Positions 16,496 through 23,823 of a DNA stretch of 64,000 nucleotides are shown piece by piece. The translations under genes were made by a program, and so were the position numbers. The notes beneath the pieces are model-generated. The model was not told the DNA's origin. It ran no database searches and saw nothing but the letters and a program-made list of their open reading frames with translations. How positions within the stretch are numbered: position 1 is the stretch's first letter; each line of letters begins with the position of its first letter. Source of the DNA: Pseudomonadota bacterium (GTDB lineage: Bacteria > Myxococcota_A > Polyangia > Polyangiales > Polyangiaceae); the NCBI GenBank assembly GCA_023431345.1, contig JAEYWK010000049.1, forward strand, positions 1-64,000. Direction: 5' to 3'.

Positions 16496-17350
16496 ATGGT
16501 TCCCGAGCTCCGATTCCCCTGGCACGCACCATCTCCGGTTGGACGCTTCGGTCGCACGCATGCGACGGCCTCCGCGCCGAGAATGGCGACGGCCGCGGTG
16601 CGCATCCCGCTCGAGTCGATCCAACCTCCCATCAAGGGCTTGGCGAAGGGCCCGCAGATCTTCATCCACGAGGGCGCCCGGCAAGCGCTGGAGCGCCGGC
16701 TCGAGCTGGCCTTCGGCGGGCCCGTGCAGCTCGGGGTGACCGACAATCGCCGCCGCATGATCACGCAGACTCGCTCGCGAGGGCGTCTGCGGGTGCGGCT
16801 GCACATGATGTTTTTGGGAGCCGACGACCGCGTGAAGGCGGCGCTCGTAGCCTACGTGGTCCACGGCGACCGTGACGGCTCGCAGATCGTCGGCGAGTTC
16901 ATCGACCAGAACCTGCACCGCATCCGCGCCTCGCGGAAGGCGCCCGGCCCGCTGCGCAGCGCTGGCCAAGTGCACGACCTCGCCGCCATCTACCACGATG
17001 TGAACCAGCACTACTTCTCGGGGATGGTGGGCGACGTGCTCATCACCTGGGGTCGCGCCACCGCGCCTCGCTCTGGCAGGCGGACTAGCATCAAGCTCGG
17101 GAGCTACAGCGCGACGGAGCGGCTCATTCGCATCCATCCCGCGCTCGATCAGCGCTGGGTGCCTCGCTACTTCGTGAGCTACGTCGTGTACCACGAGCTC
17201 TTGCACCACCTGGTGCCGGAGGCGCGCGTCGCGGGTCGCACGCTCCTTCACCCGCCTGAGTTCTTGCGGCGTGAACGCGAGTTCGAGCACTTCAACCGGG
17301 CGCTCGCCTGGGAACAAAAGCATATCGACCGCCTGCTCAAGTCCGGCTGA
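16496..17350 (+). CDS. SprT-like zinc metallopeptidase (predicted)
   Basis: From the ATG at 16496 (GAAGGG 11 bases upstream) the protein has 284 residues; a second ATG at 16583 is also plausible because similarity-like structure starts after it. The zinc motif HELLHH is at residues 233-238, within VVYHELLHHLVPE, followed by a downstream His in LLHPPEF. A beta-strand segment with GSYSATERLIRIHPALD precedes it. This arrangement (strand ending in I-x-I/L, then H-E-x-x-H) is that of SprT/YgjP-like peptidases, some of which act on DNA-protein crosslinks. No signal peptide is seen, so it is probably cytoplasmic. Its position right after recA is suggestive, but a strong terminator separates them. 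Family assignment is moderate. Confidence 0.75.
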   Translation: MVPELRFPWHAPSPVGRFGRTHATASAPRMATAAVRIPLESIQPPIKGLAKGPQIFIHEGARQALERRLELAFGGPVQLGVTDNRRRMITQTRSRGRLRVRLHMMFLGADDRVKAALVAYVVHGDRDGSQIVGEFIDQNLHRIRASRKAPGPLRSAGQVHDLAAIYHDVNQHYFSGMVGDVLITWGRATAPRSGRRTSIKLGSYSATERLIRIHPALDQRWVPRYFVSYVVYHELLHHLVPEARVAGRTLLHPPEFLRREREFEHFNRALAWEQKHIDRLLKSG

Positions 17351-17357
17351 CGCGAGA

Positions 17358-17383
17358 CAAACAGGGCCGAAGAGCGCTGTTTG
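17358..17383. terminator. Hairpin between convergent genes
   Basis: CAAACAG and CTGTTTG form a 7-bp stem around a 12-base loop, just after the metallopeptidase stop and before the stop of the convergent barrel gene. A short ATTTT follows on the plus side. It is a plausible weak bidirectional terminator. Confidence 0.4.
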
Positions 17384-17451
17384 GGCCCAGATTTTCCTAC
17401 AGGAAGCTCAATACGGCAGAAGCGCGAGAGCGCGCGCTCTGCCGTGGCCGC

Positions 17452-18225
17452 CTACATCTCTACCGCGATCCCGAGCGTCCATGAGCTCGAGCCGATGTCG
17501 AGCACGTCGCTCGCGCCGAAGCCGTCGAGCTGCGTGCGCGTCCATTCGAGGAAGAGGTACGAGTTGTTGATGCCGGTGAGGCCGTCGGCGCTCTTGGCGT
17601 CGTCTTGGTCGAGCACGTCGAGGAGGAACATGCCGCCCAGAGCATAGACCGGGCCATAAGAGGCGCCCTTGCCGGAGACGCCGCCCGCCTTCGCCGACTT
17701 TTGACCGTCGGAAGACCACCAGAAGCCGTAGCCGAGGCCGAGCTTGGCGTAAGGCACGAGCGGCACGCGAAGCTCGCGCGGAAAGACGTCGGCGCGCAGC
17801 ACGCCCACGAGGTGCATCGGCAGGATCCACAGCCGCGTATCGGAGTTCGACACCCCTCCGCCCACCGTGAAGCGGGCCTTGGCCGTGAACCGGGTGAGGC
17901 CGAAGCCGAAGCCGGGGGCGAGCGTGCCCAAGTGCGGAATGCGAATCAGCTGCCAGTCAGCCTCGGCGCCGATGATGAAGCGGGTGCCGTTACCGAACGT
18001 GTCTTGGAACGGTGTGCCGTTCGGAACGCCGTCATCGGCTTCGGGCTCATAGCGACCGAAGCGGAATTCGTAGGCGCTGTCCTGCTTCGACTCGCTTTGC
18101 CCTTCGCGCTCGATCCCATAAGCCCCGAACTCGTCGACGCCTTGAGCGCGCGCGGGCACGGCCGGCAGGGTGAGCGCGAGTGTCGCCGCTCCGGCCACGA
18201 GCAGGCGCGAAAACAGCGAGCTCAT
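17452..18225 (-). CDS. MXAN_2562-type outer-membrane beta-barrel protein
   Basis: The 257-residue protein has a Sec signal peptide (MSSLFSRLLVAGAATLALTL, cleavage after A-R-A) and a mature part of alternating beta strands. These include YEFRFGRYEPEADDG, a feature I associate with the MXAN_2562 family of myxobacterial outer-membrane barrels, and it ends in a strand TLGIAVEM. The start codon overlaps the stop of the upstream gene by 4 bases (ATGA), so the two are translationally coupled. The upstream partner looks like the MXAN_2561 family, the same order as the M. xanthus locus numbers. A secreted anchored protein plus its own barrel suggests joint assembly in the outer membrane; the function is unknown. 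Confidence 0.8.
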   Translation of the reverse strand: MSSLFSRLLVAGAATLALTLPAVPARAQGVDEFGAYGIEREGQSESKQDSAYEFRFGRYEPEADDGVPNGTPFQDTFGNGTRFIIGAEADWQLIRIPHLGTLAPGFGFGLTRFTAKARFTVGGGVSNSDTRLWILPMHLVGVLRADVFPRELRVPLVPYAKLGLGYGFWWSSDGQKSAKAGGVSGKGASYGPVYALGGMFLLDVLDQDDAKSADGLTGINNSYLFLEWTRTQLDGFGASDVLDIGSSSWTLGIAVEM

Positions 18226-19232
18226 CGGCGCCTCCGCGCGAGCGCCACGAGTCCCAAGGCGAGCGCCACCGACAGCGGGAGCGCGCCGCGTCGCGCCGGG
18301 GCGAAGCTGCAGAACCCGCCGCCGGCTTGACCGCCCGCGGCCCGGTAGGCCTCGAAATAGCCCGTGACTTCTTGGGGCTGCGCGCAGGCGATGTTGGAGA
18401 GCGCTCCCACGTTGCCGAGCTTGTCTTCTGCCGCGACCGCGACTGCGTAGTTGAGCCCATTGCTGAGCGTGTCGTTGGTTTGACCCGACGTCTTCGCCGT
18501 GGCGCTCGTCGACCCGCAGTCTTTGAGACCCGCGGGGGCGCTTTCACCTGCGACCAGCACCGTCGAGGAGCAGGCTTCCGCAGTCGCGCTCTCCTCTTGG
18601 CTGCAGTAGAGACGATAGCGATCCAGATCGTCAGCCTCGGACGCGGTGAACTTGAGCGTGAGCGAGTTTTCCCCGGGGCCGGCGGTCACGCTCGTCGGGG
18701 GCGCGGGCGGCACCAGATCGTACGTGAAGTCCCACTGGCCGGAGGTTCCTTGCGTGGCGAGGGAGCCGGGGTCGAGCACCAGGAAGAACAACGAGCGCGT
18801 CACGGTGCCGCTGCCGCCCATGGTCGGCGAGCACGTGGCGTCCGTGCCCGTTTCTTCACCGAGGCCTTCGTCGGCGGGCTGCAAGATGTCTTTGACGCGC
18901 ACCGAGATGGTTCCGGTCTTCGGGTCGCCATGAGCGACCCTGAGGCAGTCTCGGTTCTCGTCGCGCGCGGCTTTGTCGCTGCAGCCCGTACCGGCCCAGA
19001 CCTCGAAGAGGTGATTCGGATCACCGTCGACGATGCTCACGTCGAAGGTGATGGTGACGTCGGGAGCGAGACAGTCCGCGCGATTGATCTGATTGAGCAA
19101 CAGCGCGCTGTTGCTCCGTTGCGCGCTCCACACCGGGTTGCCGGGGGTGACCGAAACGGCGTGCGCGGGCAGCGCGAGAAGCGCCGGCGCCGAAGCGGCC
19201 AGGGCGGCGACGAGAAAACGAAGAAAACGCAT
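18222..19232 (-). CDS. MXAN_2561-type exported protein with MYXO-CTERM-like anchor
   Basis: The 336-residue protein has an N-terminal signal peptide (MRFLRFLVAALAASAPALLA, ending A-H-A), a middle with a fibronectin-III-like strand pattern (DDLDRYRLYCSQEE, then LNYAVAVAAEDKLGNVG), and several Cys probably in disulphides. The C-terminus GGGFCSFAPARRG plus a hydrophobic run LPLSVALALGLVALARRRR fits a MYXO-CTERM-like surface-sorting signal: Cys, membrane segment, Arg cluster. Such tails are thought to be processed and the protein displayed at the cell surface. It overlaps the downstream barrel gene by 4 bases. I recognise the pair as resembling MXAN_2561/MXAN_2562; no biochemical role is known to me. 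Confidence 0.8.
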   Translation of the reverse strand: MRFLRFLVAALAASAPALLALPAHAVSVTPGNPVWSAQRSNSALLLNQINRADCLAPDVTITFDVSIVDGDPNHLFEVWAGTGCSDKAARDENRDCLRVAHGDPKTGTISVRVKDILQPADEGLGEETGTDATCSPTMGGSGTVTRSLFFLVLDPGSLATQGTSGQWDFTYDLVPPAPPTSVTAGPGENSLTLKFTASEADDLDRYRLYCSQEESATAEACSSTVLVAGESAPAGLKDCGSTSATAKTSGQTNDTLSNGLNYAVAVAAEDKLGNVGALSNIACAQPQEVTGYFEAYRAAGGQAGGGFCSFAPARRGALPLSVALALGLVALARRRR

Positions 19233-19361
19233 GCGGACCGGGCTTTATGAGCACACGGCGTGCCACGCCGCAATGACCACGAGGACTTGGCAGAAAGGCG
19301 GCTTCGAGGCCATCGGCGGCCGCGCTCAGCTCGGCCCCCGCGTCAGCTTGGCGATCGGCCC

Positions 19362-19390
19362 TTCGGCTCTGACAAACTGTCAGAGCCGAA
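19362..19390 (-). terminator. 12-bp hairpin at the end of the SurA-like gene
   Basis: TTCGGCTCTGAC and GTCAGAGCCGAA pair perfectly around an AAACT loop. The stem includes the stop codon of the minus-strand isomerase gene (19380-19382). No T-run follows on the minus strand, so it may be an RNA 3'-end stabiliser or a Rho-assisted terminator. Confidence 0.55.
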
Positions 19391-20354
19391 CTTCGACGTG
19401 GTGCTGCCGGCGCAGGTTGTCGAGCCAGCTACGGCGCGCCTGCGCCATCTTGTCCATGTAGACGCGCTCGCCGAGCTCGCGCTTCGCGCTCTCGAAGTCG
19501 GGCAGGTTCGAAGGGTCGCGCTCCAGCACCTTGAGGACGACGAAGTCAGGCCCGCTCTTGAAGGTCGACGAAACCTGACCGACGGCCAAATTGACCGAGG
19601 CGCGAGCGATGTCGGGCGGGAGCTCGGCGGGCTGGGCCTTGGCCAGCTCGCCGCCATTGGCCCGGGTGGCGGCGTCTTCGGAGACGGCGCGCGCCACGCT
19701 CGCGAAGTCTTCGGTTCGCGCGCGAGCGGCAGCCGCGTCGGCGAGCTTGCGAGCTTCGGTCGGGCCGCGGCCGGCGCCGCGAATCACGATCCAAGCCAGT
19801 CGAACGCTGAGCTGGCCGCGCTCTTCGACCTCGATCTTTCGGTAGGCGGCGCGCAGATCTTCATCGGTGATGCGGACGCGACCCTGCAGCCTCACGTTGA
19901 GCAGCTTCGCCTCGAGCAGCTGGCGGCGCAGCTCTTCACGGTACTTCGACTCGCTCATGCCGGCGCGCTCTGCCTCGGCCAGCACCTGGTCGATCGGGAG
20001 CTTGTTTTGAGCGGCGACGCGGCCGAGGGCTTCGTCGATCTCGGTCGAGTTGACGGTGACCTTGGCCTGGGTGGCCGCCTTTTCCATCAGCTCTTCATCG
20101 ACGATCTTTTGCAGCACGGCCTTGTAGACCTGCGAGATGGCGGCGTTTCGCTGCGCTCCCGCCGGCACCCCCTGATGCACCTGAAGCAGGAACGGCTCGG
20201 CCCGACGCCGCAGATCGCTCAGCAAGATCGCGCGCTCTCCGACCGTGGCGACGATGCGCTCGATCACCGTTGCTTCCGCCAGCGGAGCAAAGCCGAGCAC
20301 TCCGAGCAGCAGCGCGGAGCCAAACAGGCGCAAAGTCGGTCGGCGAAGGGTCAA
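19380..20354 (-). CDS. SurA/PpiC-like periplasmic peptidyl-prolyl isomerase
   Basis: The 324-residue protein starts with a signal peptide ending A-E-A, then a SurA N-terminal-like chaperone segment. The opening ATVIERIVATVGERAILLSD is very typical (A-V-V-N-x-x-x-I-L-x-S-D in SurA), followed by helices to residue ~165. One parvulin-like domain occupies ~175-280 (VRLAWIVIRGAG, then FASVARAVSEDAATRANGGE, LAVGQVSSTFKSGPDFVVLKV). Such proteins escort outer-membrane proteins across the periplasm. SurA of E. coli has two parvulin domains; this one has one. It is divergent from a predicted barrel gene 63 bases away, which fits a role in outer-membrane assembly. Functional assignment by architecture only. 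Confidence 0.88.
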   Translation of the reverse strand: MTLRRPTLRLFGSALLLGVLGFAPLAEATVIERIVATVGERAILLSDLRRRAEPFLLQVHQGVPAGAQRNAAISQVYKAVLQKIVDEELMEKAATQAKVTVNSTEIDEALGRVAAQNKLPIDQVLAEAERAGMSESKYREELRRQLLEAKLLNVRLQGRVRITDEDLRAAYRKIEVEERGQLSVRLAWIVIRGAGRGPTEARKLADAAAARARTEDFASVARAVSEDAATRANGGELAKAQPAELPPDIARASVNLAVGQVSSTFKSGPDFVVLKVLERDPSNLPDFESAKRELGERVYMDKMAQARRSWLDNLRRQHHVEVRL

Positions 20355-20417
20355 AGCGCGCCCGTCATACCACTCCCGGCTTGACTGCGCAGCGCGATTG
20401 GCGATGCTGTCGGGACG

Positions 20418-21401
20418 ATGGGGAGCCTGGTTCTGGGTCGAGCGCCGTCGCCTTGGCGCCTAGGCGCTGTGGCGTTTTTCTGGGCGCTGTCAGCGGCCAG
20501 CCAGGTTCCACAGCCGCAGCTACCGTCGCCCGGCGCGCCGGCCGAAATGGCGCCCGTTGAGCCAGCTCGGGTCGCGGAGCCGGTTGCCGTACCGGAGACG
20601 ACTGCACCGCCCACGGCCGCGCCCCCTGCCGCCGCTGTCCAGGCTCCCCCGCCGCAGTCCGCGAGCCAGGCGCCGCTCGAGCCTCCCCCTCCCACGGAGC
20701 TGCCGCAGCGTCCGAGCTCACTGCACACGGAAGAAGCGGTGCGTGCGGCGGAAGCCGAACGCGGGGAACGTGAGTGGGCCCGCTGGCGGCCCATTGACGC
20801 CGAGATCGAGCGCGCCGCGGCCAAAGCCGTCCCGGAAGACTTCGCGGTGACTTCATCGCCGTGGATCGATTTCACGCTGACGAGCTTCTGGATGAACGAG
20901 CGCGTCGGCAGTTTCTTGAATCTCGGCGCGCAGTTCGGCGGTTACTTCTTCAATCGCTTGCGACTTTCGGCGCGCCTCGTGGTGCCGCTCGAAGAGGTCC
21001 ACGACGACTTCGATACGTATGATTCGTTTGCGAGCTCGCCGAACGGCGACGGCGGCTTCAGTCCCGTCGATTCCGCGAACGTGTCCGCGCTCTATTCGGC
21101 TTCGGCGGGCCTGATCCTCGGCGCCACGAGGTCTTTCGTGTTCGCGCCGGGCGTGTTGGTCCAGCGCACCGACGTGAGCGATTACGGCACGAGCGTCGCT
21201 TTGCAGCTGCCCTTCGAATGGACGACGCGGCGCAACCTGCGCGTCGGCTTCGAGCTCGCGCTCGGTCACGCTTTCGGGGGCAAGGTGGTGCGCCCCTGCT
21301 ACGCCCCGTCGGGCTCGTGCGGGCAAGACGAGCTCGAGCGTCCCGGCAAAAGCTCGTTCCTGCTGCAGTTCCACATGGGCTGGGCCCTCGGCCGGCTGTA
21401 G
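20418..21401 (+). CDS. Exported protein with Pro-rich linker and predicted beta-barrel domain
   Basis: The 327-residue product begins with a hydrophobic leader (RLGAVAFFWALSAASQ), continues with a ~75-residue Pro/Ala/Val-rich linker and an acidic/basic helical patch. It ends with a ~190-residue beta-rich domain (from SSPWIDFTLTSFWMNERVG) whose alternating pattern and final LLQFHMGWALGRL suggest an outer-membrane barrel. Two Cys near the end (PCYAPSGSCG) may bond. I do not recognise the family. The Pro-rich stretch could span peptidoglycan. It shares a 63-base divergent promoter region with the SurA-like gene. Confidence 0.78.
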   Translation: MGSLVLGRAPSPWRLGAVAFFWALSAASQVPQPQLPSPGAPAEMAPVEPARVAEPVAVPETTAPPTAAPPAAAVQAPPPQSASQAPLEPPPPTELPQRPSSLHTEEAVRAAEAERGEREWARWRPIDAEIERAAAKAVPEDFAVTSSPWIDFTLTSFWMNERVGSFLNLGAQFGGYFFNRLRLSARLVVPLEEVHDDFDTYDSFASSPNGDGGFSPVDSANVSALYSASAGLILGATRSFVFAPGVLVQRTDVSDYGTSVALQLPFEWTTRRNLRVGFELALGHAFGGKVVRPCYAPSGSCGQDELERPGKSSFLLQFHMGWALGRL

Positions 21402-21420
21402 CGCGGCTGGGTCTGCGCCG

Positions 21421-21954
21421 TTACAACGGCATGTCGGGGCGGCTGGCGGTGGTGACGAAGAAATTGCGCGGCCAGTGCCGGTAGTACTCGGCTTTCACGA
21501 CGGGCGTGCCGTCTTCGGGGTCGACCTCGTCCGTCAGCTTGCCGACCACGCGCACGAGCGAGCCGCGGTTCAGGCTCTTGCTGCCGATGTCGTCGCTCGG
21601 CGCGAGCTTCAAGAGCGCGTGCACGACGGCAAACTCACGCTCTCCGACCGTGACGCGGCAGGTTTGCTCGTCGAGCTCTTCGCACAGGTTGCGAGCCTCG
21701 AGCGTGCGCACGCTGAGCGTGACGTAGGCCATGCCGCCGGGTCCTTCGGTGCGCTTGCCCACGATGCCGAACAGGCTGAGCTTGCCCTTCTTCCACTCGG
21801 CCTTGTCGCGCTCCGCCATCACGGGATCGTATTCCCGGGCACCCTCTGCCGCGTCTTCTTCTGCGTCGAGCGGAGAGTAGGTGCGACTGTACCCGTATGG
21901 ACCAGCCGAGCTGCAGCCAGACAAGAGCGTGAGCGCGAGGATCCAGAGACGCAT
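21421..21954 (-). CDS. Lipoprotein of unknown function
   Basis: Using the ATG at 21954 the product is 177 residues, starting MRLWILALTLLSGC with the lipobox Cys at position 14. An upstream ATG at 21972 only adds six residues and is less signal-like. The mature part has a Tyr/Ser-rich linker, a charged helix (MAERDKAEWKKGK), and a beta-rich domain in which NRGSLVRVVGKLTDEVDPED resembles an OB-fold strand pattern. The last hydrophobic segment is not a membrane helix. The gene ends convergently with the preceding barrel gene, 20 bases apart. Function unknown. Confidence 0.78.
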   Translation of the reverse strand: MRLWILALTLLSGCSSAGPYGYSRTYSPLDAEEDAAEGAREYDPVMAERDKAEWKKGKLSLFGIVGKRTEGPGGMAYVTLSVRTLEARNLCEELDEQTCRVTVGEREFAVVHALLKLAPSDDIGSKSLNRGSLVRVVGKLTDEVDPEDGTPVVKAEYYRHWPRNFFVTTASRPDMPL

Positions 21955-22068
21955 GACCCAGCCACGTATCACGGCCTACCGCGCCGCGAAAGCGGGCGGC
22001 GGACCCAGGAATCCCACGCGCTACAAGGGCGCTCATGCGCTACCGAGAAAGAACGCGCAGGGAGGGGC

Positions 22069-23823
22069 TCACATGCGCTCGGGCGCTCGAATCCCGAGCA
22101 ACGCGAGACCTTGGGCGAGGGTGCGCCCCGTCAGCTCGGACAGCGCCAGGCGCGAGGCGCGCGTTTCGGCGTTTTCTGCGGAAAGTACGGGGCAATCTAC
22201 CCAGAACGCGCTGAACGCGCTCGCCAGCTCGTACAAGTAGCCGCACAGCTTGTGGGGCTCGAGCGAGCTCACGACCGCTTGCACGGCGCCCTCGAAGCCG
22301 ACGAGCGACAGTGCGAGCGCACGTTCACGATCGTGCTGGATTCGAATGGCATCCGGCGCGGGGGCGCTGCCGCCGGCTTGCTCGAGCTTGCGGAAGATGG
22401 AGCGGATGCGTACCTGCGCGTACTGCAGGTACGGCCCGGTGTTGCCTTCGGCGGCGAGCATACGATCCCAGTCGAACACGTAGTCTTTGATGCGGTCGTT
22501 CGAGAGGTCGGCGTACTTGATGGCGCCGAGCGAAATGGCGCTCGCTAGCTCGCCCTTCTCGGCCTCCGACAGCTCGGAGCCGCGCTCCGTGATCGCGGCC
22601 AGCGCGCGCTCGCGTCCTTCGTCGAGCAGCTCGATCAGGCGAAGGGTGTCGCCGGAGCGCGTCTTCATGGGCTTGCGGTCCGCGCCGAGCACGGAGCCAA
22701 AGCCGACGTGCTCGGTGCGGGTGGCGGCGGTGACGTAACCCGCCAGGCGCGCGACCGCGAAGACCATGGCGAAGTGCTGTGCTTGACGCGAGTCGACCAC
22801 GTACAAGATGCGACCACCGCCCAGCGTTTGCGCGCGGTAGCGCAGGGCAGCCACGTCGGTGGCGTCGTAGCCGAAGCCGCCGTCGGACTTGCGCAAGATG
22901 ACGGGAAGCGGCGCGCCCTCGCGGTTCTTGAAGCCGTCCGGGAACACGCAGAGCGCGCCGCCTTCGACGCGAGCTACGCCGCGCTGCTCCAAATCTGCGG
23001 CAATTTCAGGCAAGAAGGCGTTGTAAAAGCTCTCTCCGCGCGTGTCTGCCGGCGTCATGGTCACGCCCAATCGCTCGAACACCTTCTCGAAGTGCTTCTT
23101 CGAGGCGTCGACCAGCGCTTGCCACAGCTGGAGCGTGGTCGCGTCGCCTCCTTGCATCGCAACCACGCGCAGGCGCGAGCGATCGGCGAACGTCGCGTCT
23201 TCATCGAACTTCTTGCGCGCTGCCTTGTAGAAGGTATCGAGCTCGCCCACAGAGAGCTCGGCTGCTTTGTCGATGCCGCCCAGATCCAGCAGATGCTCGA
23301 TCAGCATGCCGAACGGCGTGCCCCAGTCACCGATGTGATTCTGACGAATGACGCGGTGGCCGGCGAAATCGAGGACGCGCACCAGGCAGTCACCGATCAC
23401 GCACGGCCGCAAATGGCCGACGTGCATCTCCTTGGCCACGTTGGGGCCGCCGTAGTCGACGATCACGGTGTCGGGGCTCGCCGTCTGGCCGACGCCGAGG
23501 CGAGGATCGGTCGCGACGGCGGCGAGCAGGCGATCGAGGTAATCGTTCTTCAGCGTGAGGTTGATGAAGCCCGGCCCCGCGATCTCGACCTTGTCGCAGA
23601 TGTCCTCGAGCGCGAGCGCGGCCAGCAGCGCTTGCGCGACCTCGCGCGGCGGCTTCTTCAGCGCTTTGCCCAGGCTCATCGCCAGGTTTGCCTGAAAATC
23701 GGCGCGGTCGGAGCGGCGGACGAGCGGATCGAGCTCGGCGTGCTCGGGGCCGAAGGCGGCAGTCGTAGCTTGGCGAAAGCGCTCTGCCAGCTCCAGGAGC
23801 GGCAGCTTGAGGGCGGCGGTCAT
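22069..23823 (-). CDS. argS: Arginyl-tRNA synthetase
   Basis: ArgRS charges tRNA-Arg. The 584-residue protein has the Arg-specific N-terminal Add1 domain (residues ~1-100), the class I catalytic core with the HIGH motif as HVGH (near residue 133, in NVAKEMHVGHLRPCVIGD), and a relaxed KMSKS region (KPMKTRSGDTLRL), which is normal for this enzyme. The C-terminal anticodon-binding DALR domain ends LTGRTLAQGLALLGIRAPERM, typical of ArgRS. Its ATG overlaps the stop of the upstream VWA-protein gene by 4 bases (ATGA), an unusual coupling for a tRNA synthetase. Confidence 0.97.
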   Translation of the reverse strand: MTAALKLPLLELAERFRQATTAAFGPEHAELDPLVRRSDRADFQANLAMSLGKALKKPPREVAQALLAALALEDICDKVEIAGPGFINLTLKNDYLDRLLAAVATDPRLGVGQTASPDTVIVDYGGPNVAKEMHVGHLRPCVIGDCLVRVLDFAGHRVIRQNHIGDWGTPFGMLIEHLLDLGGIDKAAELSVGELDTFYKAARKKFDEDATFADRSRLRVVAMQGGDATTLQLWQALVDASKKHFEKVFERLGVTMTPADTRGESFYNAFLPEIAADLEQRGVARVEGGALCVFPDGFKNREGAPLPVILRKSDGGFGYDATDVAALRYRAQTLGGGRILYVVDSRQAQHFAMVFAVARLAGYVTAATRTEHVGFGSVLGADRKPMKTRSGDTLRLIELLDEGRERALAAITERGSELSEAEKGELASAISLGAIKYADLSNDRIKDYVFDWDRMLAAEGNTGPYLQYAQVRIRSIFRKLEQAGGSAPAPDAIRIQHDRERALALSLVGFEGAVQAVVSSLEPHKLCGYLYELASAFSAFWVDCPVLSAENAETRASRLALSELTGRTLAQGLALLGIRAPERM

